Notes under the pieces: model-generated | What the model was told of the DNA's origin: nothing | Seen by the model: only the letters and a program-made list of their open reading frames with translations | Database searches by the model: none | Program-made: the position numbers and the translations under genes | NCBI GenBank assembly: GCA_032718475.1 | Contig: JAUCBJ010005988.1 | Coordinates: 1 to 64,000 of the forward strand | Source of the DNA: Nemertoderma westbladi | Taxonomy: Eukaryota > Xenacoelomorpha > Nemertodermatida > Nemertodermatidae | Direction: 5' to 3' | Length of the DNA stretch: 64,000 nucleotides | In this document: positions 49,844 to 59,196 of the stretch, piece after piece | Layout: the number at the start of each line of letters is the position of its first letter | Position numbering within the stretch: the first letter of the stretch is position 1

Positions 49844-49872
49844 GGGGGGGGGGGGGGGGGGGGGGGGGGGGG
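49844..49872. repeat. 29-base poly-G tract
   Basis: An uninterrupted run of G, the longest homopolymer seen in the window. It is preceded by GGGATGGTGGGGGTGTGGGG. Confidence 0.95.
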
Positions 49873-50269
49873 TGATATAATATTGAGATCGATATTTGGA
49901 ATCGCTTGAGGGTGACTGTGAGGGGCTTTCATGCGATTTATGAATCGTGGAGTTTTAGGGAATGTCTTTAACTCGACAACTCGTGTGAGAGAGAGAGATA
50001 ACAATTACATGACAGTCATCTATCGGATTCGGATTGTCCCAATCGTTCGGTATCCATTAGTTGTAAATTGCGAAATAATGCCTGCTGGAATGTAAATATG
50101 CAACGACAAACAGTGCTATATCGAATGACAAACTGAATTACGTAGGACTAATAGTTAATTTTTCAACATTCCCTTCCCCTGAGGAATAAGCACAAACTGT
50201 ATTAGGGAGGAAGGCGTGAGTAATTCTGTTCCTATATTTGCGTGAATATCATCCAGGTTGGGAGTGGGG

Positions 50270-50490
50270 GGAACTTTCAACCCAAACGAATTTCATCCAT
50301 CTTCAGGGGAAAATCTACGCAAATAACAGCATATTATTTCCAAAAATAGCACTGTAACCTGTTCTATTCAATTTAGTTTATTGTTTTGGTTAGAAAAAAC
50401 GTACAACTCTAACCTGTTCCTTTCCCTAAATAGATAATTTAACATTGAGACGAGATACTAATTAGTCGAGATGGAATTTGCATCCCCCCC
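50270..50490. repeat. Dispersed element copy B (CTGTAACCTG family)
   Basis: Similar along its length to 10905-11130, in the same orientation. It contains two copies of the TAACCTG(C/T)TCC module separated by ATTGTTTTGGTTAG. It is followed by a 17-base poly-C run at 50484-50500. Confidence 0.8.
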
Positions 50491-50759
50491 CCCCCCCCCC
50501 GTCTCGAATAATCACAAACCCAGACAGTTACGATACATGTATAACAGTATAAAATTCATTAAAAGCAGGTGCATTCCATCTCACTCACCCTGGTAGAAAC
50601 AGTTATAACAGAATCCAATGCAATTAGAGTTTATAGCGTGGAAAGAAGTCACCGACACACCAAAATAATTGGATTGTAAAATTAAGTTACAAAGCTGTTC
50701 TATTTAGAAATGTATCATTTTTGACCTGCACATTGTTATTCTATAATGAATTATTTATA

Positions 50760-50830
50760 GTAGCAGCTTGGTCTTGACAGTCTTAGCTTACAATCAGGAA
50801 ACCATGGTTCGATCCTTAGAGGGGCCAGCA
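50760..50830 (+). mobile_element. Possible tRNA-derived SINE head
   Basis: GGTTCGATCC matches the Pol III B-box consensus and is preceded by TCTTAGCTTACAATCAGG, an anticodon-arm-like segment. A convincing A box and a foldable acceptor stem are not evident, so this is not called a tRNA gene. It lies just before the 29-bp array. Confidence 0.3.
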
Positions 50831-50894
50831 CTATTTGGGCGTAAGTGCTTTAAGTGCATTCTACAGACCGCTAATCAACTCCTCCCTCACTGAC

Positions 50895-51555
50895 CACTTA
50901 CCGGACCAAACTCCTCCCCTCTACTGGATGGCCACTAACCGAACTCCTCCCCTCTACTGGATGGCCACTAACCGAACTCCTCCCCTATACTGGCTACTAA
51001 CCGAAGTCCTCCCCTCTACTGGACACTAACCGAACTCCTCCCCTATACTGGCCACTAACCGAACTCCTCCCCTATACTGGCCACTAACCGAACTCCTCCC
51101 CTATACTGGCTACTAACCGAACTCCTCCCCTCTACTGGCCACTAACCGAACTCCTCCCCTATACTGGCCACTAACCGAACTCATCCCCTCTACTGGCTAC
51201 TAACCGAACTCCTCCCCTATACTGGCCACTAACCGAACTCCTCCCCTATACTGGCCACTAACCGAACTCCTCCCCTATACTGGCCACTAACCGAACTCCT
51301 CCCCTATACTGGCCACTAACCGAACTCATCCCCTCTACTGGCTACTAACCGAACTCCTCCCCTATACTGGCCACTAACCGAACTCCTCCCCTATACTGGC
51401 CACTAACCGAACTCCTTCCCTATACTGGCCACTAACCGAACTCCTCCCCTCTACTGGCTACTAACCAAACTCCTCCCTACTACTGGCCACTAACCGAACT
51501 CCTCCCCTATACTGGCCACTAACCGAACTCCTCCCCTCTACTGGCCACTAACCAG
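50895..51555. repeat. 29-bp minisatellite (~22 copies)
   Basis: The unit contains ACTAACCGAACTCCTCCCCT followed by ATACTGGCC. It passes directly into the following 16-bp array at GGCCACTAACCAGGTGGC. Confidence 0.96.
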
Positions 51556-53065
51556 GTGGCCTTAGGTCCAGGTGGCGTTAGGTCCAAGGAGCGTTAGGTC
51601 CATGTGGCGTTCGGTCGTGGTGGCGTTAGGTCCCAGGTGGCGTTAGGTCCCGGTGGTGTTAGGTACAGGTGGCGTTAGGTCCAAGGAGCGTTAGGTCCAT
51701 GTGGCGTTCGGTCGTGGTGGCGTTAGGTCCAGGTGGCGTTAGGTCTAGGTGGCGTTAGGTCCCAGGAGCGTCAGTTCCAGGTGGCGTTAGGTCCAGGTGG
51801 TGTTAGGTACAGGTGGCGTTAGGTCCAGGTGGCGTTAGGTCCCAGGAGCGTCAGTTCCAGGTGGCGTTAGGTCCAGGTGGCGTTAGTTCCAGGGAGCGTT
51901 TGGTCCAGCTGGTGTTCGGTCCAGGTGGCGTTAGGTCCCAGGAGCGTCAGTTCCAGGTGGCGTTAGGTCCCGGGAGCGTTTGGTCCAGGTGGTGTTCGGT
52001 CCAGGTGGCGTTAGGTCCCAGGAGCGTCAGTTCCAGGTGGCGTTAGGTACAGGTGGCGTTAGGTCCAGGTGGCGTTAGGTCCCAGGAGCGTCAGTTCCAG
52101 GTGGCGTTAGGTCCAGGTGGCGTTAGGTCCAGGTGGCGTTAGGTCCAGGTGGCGTTAGGTCCCAGGAGCGCCAGTTCCAGGTGGCGTTAGGTCCCGGGAG
52201 CGTTTGGTCCAGGTGGTGTTCGGTCCAGGTGGCGTTAGGTCCCAGGAGCGTCAGTTCCAGGTGGCGTTAGGTCCCGGTGGCGTTAGGTCCAGATGGTGTT
52301 CGGTCCAGGTGGCGTTAGGTCCCAGGAGCGTCAGTTCCAGGTGGCGTTAGGTCCAGGTGGCGTTAGGTCCAGGTGGCGTTAGGTCCCAGGAGCGCCAGTT
52401 CCAGGTGGCGTTAGGTCCCGGGAGCGTTTGATCCAGGTGGTGTTCGGTCCAGGTGGCGTTAGGTCCCAGGAGCGTCAGTTCCAGGTGGCGTTAGTTCCCG
52501 GGAGCGTTTGGTCCAGGTGGAGTTCGGTCCAGGTGGCATTAGGTCCCAGGAGCGTCAGTTCCAGGTGGCGTTAGGTCCCGTTGAGCGTTTGGTTCAGGTG
52601 GCGTTCGGTCCAGGTGGCGTTAGATCCCAGGAGCGTCAGTACCAGGTGGCGTTAGGTCCCGGGAGCGTTTGGTCCAGGTGGCGTTAGGTCCCAGGAGCGT
52701 CAGTTCCAGGTGGCGTTAGGTCCCGGGAGCGTTTGGTCCAGGTGGTGTTCGGTCCAGGTGGCGTTAGGACCCAGGAGCGTCAGTTCCAGGTGGCGTTAGG
52801 TCCCGTTGAGCGTTTGGTTCAGGTGGCGTTCGGTCCAGGTGGCGTTAGATCCCAGGAGCGTCAGTACCAGGTGGCGTTAGGTCCCGGGAGCGTTTGGTCC
52901 AGGTGGCGTTAGGTCCCAGGAGCGTCAGTTCCAGGTGGCGTTAGGTCCCGGGAGCGTTTGGTCCAGGTGGTGTTCGGTCCAGGTGGCGTTAGGACCCAGG
53001 AGCGTCAGTTCCAGGTGGCGTTAGGTCCCGGTGGCGTTAGGTCCAGATGGCGCTTTAGGTCCCTT
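51553..53065. repeat. 16-bp minisatellite (~94 copies) with higher-order blocks
   Basis: Main unit AGGTGGCGTTAGGTCC. Variants are CAGGAGCGTCAGTTCC, GGGAGCGTTTGGTCC and AGGTGGTGTTCGGTCC. Sets of four to six variants recur as higher-order blocks: two long stretches starting near 52570 and 52790 are almost identical over about 200 bp. It ends about 440 bp beyond the NOC2L stop codon. Confidence 0.96.
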
Positions 53066-53274
53066 ATTGTGATTTATTTGATTTTAGGATTTTATAGTAA
53101 TATATAATACTGTAGATAAATTTAATTTCACAGCCTTGAGTACAGTATTAATTACTGTAGTAACATATACGTAACTATTCGCTATTTTGAAACTTTTCAT
53201 AACTAAAAAGCCTATTTACCCGAACCAATACCCCTATTGGCTAATTAGTCCCAACCGACACCCCATTAGGCTAT

Positions 53275-53292
53275 GGGGGGGGGGGGGGGGGG
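53275..53292. repeat. 18-base poly-G tract flanked by an imperfect inverted repeat
   Basis: The G run is flanked by CATTAGGCTA on the left and TTAGCCAATGAGG on the right, which are roughly complementary, so the tract would sit in a loop. It lies just downstream of the NOC2L poly(A) signal on the minus strand. Confidence 0.85.
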
Positions 53293-53409
53293 TGTTAGCC
53301 AATGAGGTGAGAAATACTTCCATAGGATAGGTTGAAAAGACACGTAATTGAAAATGGAAATATGCATCCGCATATACGGCAGTGAAAAAATATACGTTAA
53401 TTCAATGGT

Positions 53410-53415
53410 TTTATT
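53410..53415 (-). promoter_or_regulatory. Candidate poly(A) signal of NOC2L
   Basis: AATAAA on the minus strand, about 90 nt downstream of the NOC2L stop codon. This is a position-based assignment only. Confidence 0.5.
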
Positions 53416-53505
53416 TTCAACAATATTTTGTTAATTATTAGCATCGGTTTTTTAAAACCAACTTCAAACCGAGTCACAACCGCTACCCACCAAGGTCAAA
53501 ATTAA

Positions 53506-54327
53506 TTAATCGCCATCTGAACTTAAGCAGAAATCTGAAAGTTCCGCATCCGGCTCCATACCAGTGTCATTAACAGCGTCCTCCTTACTACCTAATCTAC
53601 TTGTCTCCTTGAGTTTTTTCTTGAGTTTATTATCCCGGGATCTAACCTTCTTCTTTCTCTCAATAACATAGTCAGCATCATCGGAACCAACCTCTGGGAA
53701 CTCCTCCATCAACTCTTCCCCAGCCAGTTTCCTTCTGTCTGTCTGAGTATTCTCGCGGTACTTGGAGTCCCGGAACCGACTATAGAAGGACGCCAATGGA
53801 GTCCCTTCCGCCTTAGTCTCCGTCTCCCATCGCTCTATGGCTACGGTATCATCGATACCGAAGGCGACTTTACTACGCCGTTCCGATATAAATAATCCGT
53901 TCTCGTTTAGTTTATCAACAAGTTGTTTCAACGGTTTGCAGAAGTTCGCGACTTTACATTTCTTAAGGAACTTCTTAATTCTTATTATCGGAAGTATAAT
54001 TAGTTCAGGGAAGGATATCCGATGGCTCTCTGTGTAGAAATAGTCCAGAAGAAGCTCGTAAATCTGATCCATAACTCCTTCATAGAACCCCCGTTCCACC
54101 AGCTGTCCGGAACTAAACTTCACGATTACCTCGAAGTTGATCGGCTGGGCACTGGCCTTCTGGGCGCGGGTATTAAAGTCCGTCTGCTCGAGGCAATGAA
54201 GGACGAACTGGGCGGAAGGTATGAAAGTGCCGGTGTCCCGACCGAGTCGGTTGAGAAGACGGACGCAGTGGAAGCGTAAGGGGTAGAACCGAGGGCCCGA
54301 GGATAACTCAATGGTACCCGTTGTTAC
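53506..54327 (-). CDS. NOC2L: NOC2L / Noc2 nucleolar protein, exon 2 (C-terminal)
   Basis: This exon encodes residues 393-665 of a Noc2-family protein, which in yeast and animals partners Noc1/Noc3 in assembly and nuclear transport of pre-60S ribosomes. The acceptor is GATTATTTGCAG, phase 0. Diagnostic stretches are GPRFYPLRFHCVRLLNRLG, TGTFIPSAQFVLHCLEQTDF, QPINFEVIVKFS, FPELIILPIIRIKKFLKKCK, VANFCKPLKQLVDKLNENG and EGTPLASFYSRFRD. All match the order in human NOC2L (RFYPLRMHC, SKPINFSVILKLS, CKVANYCRQ, EGTPLTLYY). The C-terminus is short, with a lysine-rich patch and an acidic end SDFCLSSDGD. The exon starts with GTAACA, so the acceptor AG is followed by another GT. No frameshift or internal stop was seen. 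Confidence 0.96.
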   Translation of the reverse strand, partial: VTTGTIELSSGPRFYPLRFHCVRLLNRLGRDTGTFIPSAQFVLHCLEQTDFNTRAQKASAQPINFEVIVKFSSGQLVERGFYEGVMDQIYELLLDYFYTESHRISFPELIILPIIRIKKFLKKCKVANFCKPLKQLVDKLNENGLFISERRSKVAFGIDDTVAIERWETETKAEGTPLASFYSRFRDSKYRENTQTDRRKLAGEELMEEFPEVGSDDADYVIERKKKVRSRDNKLKKKLKETSRLGSKEDAVNDTGMEPDAELSDFCLSSDGD

Positions 54328-56199
54328 CTGCAAATAATCAAACAATTTAAAATAAAAACAAGTTTAGATTGTAACTATTTACCGAGTATACCTAGTTCAT
54401 TATTTTATTTAGTATAGTATTAGTAACCAGAGACCAGGGCCTCCAGCTCGCTTACCTGTACCAAAGGACAGACCAGGGCATCCAGCTCGCTTACCTGTAC
54501 CAAAGGACAGACTAGGGCATCCAGCTCGCTTACCTGTACCAAAGGACAGACTAGGGCATCCAGCTCGCTTACCTGTATCAAAGGACAGACTAGGGCATCC
54601 AGCTCGCTTACCTGTACCAAAGGACAGACTAGGGCATCCAGCTCCAGCTCCCTTATCTGTACCAAAGGACAGACCGTGGCCTCCAGCTCGCTTACCTGTA
54701 CCAAAGAACAGACCAGGGCCTCCAGCTCGCTTACATGTACCAAAGGACAGACCAGGGTCTCCAGCTCGCTCACCTGTACCAAAGGACAGGGACAGACCAG
54801 GGCATCCAGCTCCTTTACCTGTACCAAAGGACAGACCAGGGCATCCAGCTCGCTTACCTGTACCAAAGGACAGACCGGGGCCTCCGGTCGCTTACCTGTA
54901 CCAAAGGAGAGACCGTGGCCTCCAGCTCGCTTACCTGTACCAAAGGACAGACCAGGGAATCCAGCTCGCTTACCTGTACCAAAGGACAGACCAGGGTCTC
55001 CAGCTCGCTTACCTGTACCAAAGGAGAAAGGACAGACCAGGGTCTCCAGCTCGCTTACCTGTACCAAAGGAGAAAGGACAGACTAGGGCCTCCAGCTCGC
55101 TGACTTGTACTAAAGGACAGACCAGGGTCTCCAGCTCACTTACCTGTACCAAAGGACAGACTGGGGCCTCCAGCTCGCTTACATGTACCAAAGGACAGAC
55201 CAGGGTCTCCAGCTCCCTTACCTGTACCAAAGGACAGACCAGGGCATCCAGCTCGCTTACCTGTACAAAAGGACAGACCGTGGCCTCCAGCTCGCTTACC
55301 TGTACCAAAGGACGGACCGGGGCCTCCAGCTCGCTTACCTGTACCAAAGGACAGACCGGGGCCTCCAGCTCGCTTACTTGTACCAAAGGAGAAAGGGCAG
55401 ACCAGGGTCTCCAGCTCGCTTACCTGTACCAAAGGACAGACCAGGGCCTCCAGCTCGCTTACCTGTACCAAAGGACGGACCGGGGCCTCCAGCTCGCTTA
55501 CCTGTACCAAAGGACAGACCGGGGCCTCCAGCTCGCTTACTTGTACCAAAGGACAGACTAGGGCATCCAGCTCGCTTACCTGTACCAAAGGACAGACCGG
55601 GGCCTCCACCTCGCTTACTTGTACCAAAGGACAGACCAGGGCATCCAGCTCGCTTACTTGTACCAAAGGACAGACCAGGGTCTCCAGCTCGCTTACCTGT
55701 ACCAAAGGAGAAAGGACAGACCAGGGTCTCCAGCTCGCTTACCTGTACCAAAGGAGAAAGGACAGACCAGGGTCTCCAGCTCGCTGACCTGTACCAAAGG
55801 ACAGACCAGGGTCTCCAGCTCGCTTACCTGTACCAAAGGACAGACCAGGGCCTCCAGCTCCCTTACCTGTACCAAAGGACAGACCGGGGCCTCCAGCTCG
55901 CTTACTTGTACCAAAGGGCAGACCAGGGCATCCAGCTCGCTTATCTGTACCAAAGGACAGACCGGGGCCTCCAGTTCGCTTACTTGTACCAAAGGACAGA
56001 CCAGGGCATCCAGCTCGCTTACTTGTACCAAAGGACAGACCAGGGTCTCCAGCTCGCTTACCTGTACCAAAGGAGAAAGGACAGACCAGGGTCTACAGCT
56101 CGCTTACCTGTACCAAAGGAGAAAGGACAGACTAGGGCCTCCAGCTCGCTGACCTGTACCAAAGTAGAAAGGACAGACTAGGGCCTCCAGCTCGCTTAC
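54328..56199 (-). repeat. NOC2L intron: ~44 tandem copies of its own exon-1/intron junction
   Basis: Read on the minus strand, each 39-bp unit begins GTAAGCGAGCTGGA, continues TGCCCTGGTCTGTC and ends CTTTGGTACAG. At least eight units are 46 bp, with extra CTCCTTT (or CTACTTT) in the pyrimidine tract. The end of NOC2L exon 1 (CTGGATGCCCTGATCTGTCC, then TTTGGTACAG) is the same sequence, and the real donor is the first GTAAGC of the array. The 39-bp unit translates as VSELDALVCPLVQ, echoing the exon-1 end DLDALICPLVQ. A few donors are variant (GTCAGC, GTGAGC). Only about 100 bp next to the 3' splice site is unique sequence. ORFs on both strands across this array are not genes. Confidence 0.93.
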
Positions 56200-57375
56200 C
56201 TGTACCAAAGGACAGATCAGGGCATCCAGATCACGCCCTGAATTGCCCAACAGCACCCCAAAGAACTGCAAACACCGCAGGAACTGCCAGTTACAGACAG
56301 CCTGGAGGTTCTCCTTGCGAGAGACTGTCATGGCGTTCCGAAGGTGGATAGCCAATTGCCGGATGTAGGTGAAGGAGAAGTGATAGGAGACCTGATTGTC
56401 CAACAGAAAGATCTCCACTAGAGATCGCTGTAAGAAAATGAGACGTTGCAATGAGTTCACCGATACGAATCGGCTCTCCCTCACGAGCCGTAAGTACATC
56501 GACTTGGCCATCGCCTCTGTAAATTTAGTGGAGTTTAATTTCCTGAGCAGTCGGTTGATTGACAGAAAGGAGAGGAGTTGTATGAGAACGTCGTCTGATG
56601 TCGCCCAGACACGGACCAGACGGTTGAGAAGCACTCGAGACAGTCCGGGGAACTCGGAGCTGTATGACGTCATCGCTAACAGATGACGTAACACCGGTAC
56701 CGATACCGACTGGGTTAGTAACGTTAGAACGTCGGTTAGATAGCTCCTAACTCTAACCCGAAGGCGACTCCATTGAGGGCCTTTCTTGGAGGTTGGACTC
56801 AATGAACCTATGACGTCACGCATACGGGACAAACAGAGGAGCACAATACGGTTGTGCACCTCGCTGCTCTCTATTCGCCAAGATGATTTATTATCTTCCG
56901 TTGATTCCGACTGCCTTACTGCAGCGCGAAACGCACCGCGTAACTTAAGGAAGAGATCCAGCGACGGATTCTCGCATTCCCATTGCTTTATCAACACCAT
57001 AGTTACCGTTTGCTTCCTCCCTATCGGCTCCTCTGGTTCTTTGTCTCCATCATATCCACCCTTCTCCCCATCCGATTCGCTTTCATCTTCATTCTCCTCC
57101 ACGGAGGAGTCACCCGAGTCTTCCGAGCCGCTAAACTGTAACAACTCGCCGTCGTTCTCCTTTAGATATTCGTAGAACTCCGGATCCCGTTCCTTCAACG
57201 ACTCTAGTTGGTCTCGATGTTTCTTCCTCTTCGGAACTATTTCGTCTGTTACATCGTCAACGTCTTCCGCATTATCGATCTCCATAGCAACGGGGACATC
57301 TTCGGCAAATGAAGCAAAAAGATTGTCAACAGATACATCGGCTAGTTTTCTATTGGTTACATTCGCCGTAGCCAT
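56200..57375 (-). CDS. NOC2L: NOC2L / Noc2 nucleolar protein, exon 1 (N-terminal)
   Basis: This exon holds the start codon and residues 1-392 of a Noc2-family ribosome-biogenesis protein. The ATG at 57375 begins MATANVTNRKLADVSVDNLF. Near residues 52-72 comes the family's HRDQLESLKERDPEFYEYLK motif, then a Ser/Asp/Glu-rich acidic region (about 80-112). An alpha-helical repeat-like body follows, with FRAAVRQSESTE, SPTSKKGPQWSRLRVRVRSY, RLVRVWATSDDVLIQLLSFL and the signature FTYIRQLAIHLRNAM (about 335-349). NWQFLRCLQFF and DALICPLVQ come at the donor. Human NOC2L has YIRQLAIHLRNAM and YPLAQV at the matching places, which fixes both the frame and the splice junction. Joined to exon 2 it gives 665 residues, somewhat shorter than human NOC2L (about 750), mostly in the acidic and C-terminal tails. 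The open frame runs past the donor into the intron array for about 30 codons; I do not count that as coding. Confidence 0.97.
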
Positions 57376-57660
57376 GATTTAATTAAAGCTTATTTACCGC
57401 TATACGGTACTTTCAAGTTGAAGTTCAAACAAAATGTTTTTAGTAGGCCTACTTTATTACAGTACGGTACAGCAATACTGCAGTACAGCAGTCTGGCAGT
57501 AGTAATAAGCCTACTACTGTACTCAGTACAGCAGTACACCTAATATCAGAATATCCTATTCTCAGAAAGAATGAATCTATTCTCTCAGTCTCTGAATGCT
57601 GTAGATAATCCACTAGAGGGAGATATAAATATATCCCGCCTTACTCAGTTACTGGCACCC
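57376..57660. other. NOC2L upstream region with GTAC/CAGTA-rich segment
   Basis: The 5' flank of NOC2L (minus strand). Between 57455 and 57545 it is rich in overlapping TACAGTAC, GCAGTACAGC and CTGTACTC motifs, giving several small palindromes. No TATA box is evident at a sensible distance. Confidence 0.4.
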
Positions 57661-57835
57661 GCAGACGCGTAGCGGCCCAAATAATATGTAACGGCTATCA
57701 TCATAAGCTGTGTGATCGGCAGAAATGGTGGAGGCCCACGGAATCATGTGTCTGTTGGGTCTGTGACCGCCCGGCAACAACCAAGGAACACTATAAATCC
57801 TGCACCAAAATCACACAATGCAACTCGGTCCTCCA
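57640..57835 (+). CDS. Unrecognised Cys-rich coding fragment
   Basis: An open plus-strand frame without a start codon reads RRRVAAQIICNGYHHKLCD, then RQKWWRPTESCVCWVCDRP and ATTKEHYKSCTKITQC. The regular Cys and His residues suggest a small zinc-binding module, perhaps from a transposable element. I do not recognise the family. It is divergent from NOC2L and about 270 bp upstream of its ATG, and it could be an exon or a relic. Confidence 0.28.
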
Positions 57836-58129
57836 CTATGCCCTATTTTTAAATAGTTTTTATCGTGATACTCATTTAGTAATTATAATAATTCATTTAT
57901 TTTATTTATAGACCGCTTCAATTACGAAATTAAAATTATTATTATTCTCAGATTCTATTACTAGCCTAGTGCTGTGTAGTGGCCAGGTGGCAGATTAGTG
58001 CAGAGTGCAGTAGTAGTGTTACTGTGTTAAGTACTGTGTACTGTACCTGATGTATGCATTGCAGAAAGGTCCTACGTCACCTGGAAGCAGCAATGTTCTC
58101 CAATGTAGTGATCCATATGAATTTCCCGC

Positions 58130-58682
58130 TTACACCATGACCCATTAAGTTGTTACCATGAAGCCGGAATTTTGATTTTCCATTTAAAGTTTTTATACGC
58201 GTTTTAAAAAAGTGTCTTGCGAAATCTTACCCTCCGTACATTGGGCATTCTTAACATAACATTAGTCGTAATTTTTCATATCTTTAGAAAGCTTGCGTTG
58301 CAAGGATTCCAAATATGTAACAATATCTGAATTTCATTGAGAAACAGCTAAGGCTGAGATATAGGCGTTCTAAGATTGCAAGAATTATCGTTCGATGTAC
58401 GTCATTTATTATATATATTTAATAAATACACAACATTCTAGAAATTATTATTTTATCTCATAAGCTCCAGTATCTACCGAGGGTGCAATTTCGAAAAAGA
58501 CACTTTTTTAAGACGTTTATCTAAAAATTGAAAGGCAAAAAAACGAAAATTCCGGCTTCATCGGCGTTGAGTTGAAGTAGTTGTGTTTCAAATTTCAAGC
58601 AATATGATAAAGATTTGTAGAAAAATATGGGGGGGGGTCCGTGTCATCAGAAAATAACACAATATTACGGATCATGGTGTAA
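58130..58682. mobile_element. Foldback MITE with TTACACCATGA termini
   Basis: The terminal inverted repeat is TTACACCATGA at 58130-58140 and TCATGGTGTAA at 58672-58682. Within it are longer imperfect inverted arms: 58160-58234 starts GAAGCCGGAATTTTG, and 58479-58560 ends AAAATTCCGGCTTC, with AAAAAAGTGTCTT pairing with AAGACACTTTTTT. The ends may be flanked by TA. It has no coding capacity. The termini and arms suggest a nonautonomous DNA transposon of about 550 bp. Confidence 0.75.
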
Positions 58683-58800
58683 TATACTAAGCACTAGGCA
58701 GTTATATAGTAGGTATAATACTATTTATCTTATCATTAATTTATCACTAAAGATCAGTGCTGTATTGCAGTAAGGTATGTGGTAGGTTCTACTGTTTATG

Positions 58801-59196
58801 AGAAAATGTTGGCTCTGGTTAATACGAGCTCTGACACCTCTTCACAAGGCCACTTTAATGCACTTAATCAGGTTTGTAAGAAGTTTCAAATTCCCTTGAG
58901 CCAATCAATGCATTGCAGATGCTTTTGATGGTGCATCCAATATGAGTGCCGAGTACAATGGGCTACAAGCTAAACTGAAAGATGTATCTCCAAACCACAT
59001 CCACACATGGTGCTATTCACATGTGTTGAACCTCGTGATCACCGACAGCTGTTCTTCTCTGGAATGTGTTTCATTCTTTGGGTTGTTGCAAGCAGTCTAT
59101 GTGTTATTCGCTGATAGTTACAAGCGTATGGCAGTTTGGGAGAAAACCTTGGAACAACAGTTGGGAGAAGGATGCATGCAAGCATGCAACGAATAA
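58801..59196 (+). pseudogene. hAT-type transposase fragment, N-terminal/catalytic part
   Basis: The plus strand encodes GHFNALNQVCKKFQIPLSQ, then after a frameshift IADAFDGASNMSAEYNGLQA, PNHIHTWCYSHVLNLVITDS and a run ending WEKTLEQQLGEG. The DGASNMSGxYxGLQA and HCxAHxLNLV pattern is typical of hAT transposases of the ZMYM1/DUF4371-like group, and the first D is the catalytic Asp of that motif. The frame is broken before the motif and ends at a stop at 59194-59196. The C-terminal part of the same kind of transposase lies at 61002-61840, same strand. Confidence 0.82.

Noticed and set aside
54420-56181. ORFs of up to 332 codons across the NOC2L intron array
   Set aside because: They are intronic. 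The plus-strand versions are antisense repeat translations, and the minus-strand ones change frame at every 46-bp unit.
56396-57175. Plus-strand ORFs of 96 and 129 codons within NOC2L exon 1
   Set aside because: They are antisense shadows of a well-conserved minus-strand exon.
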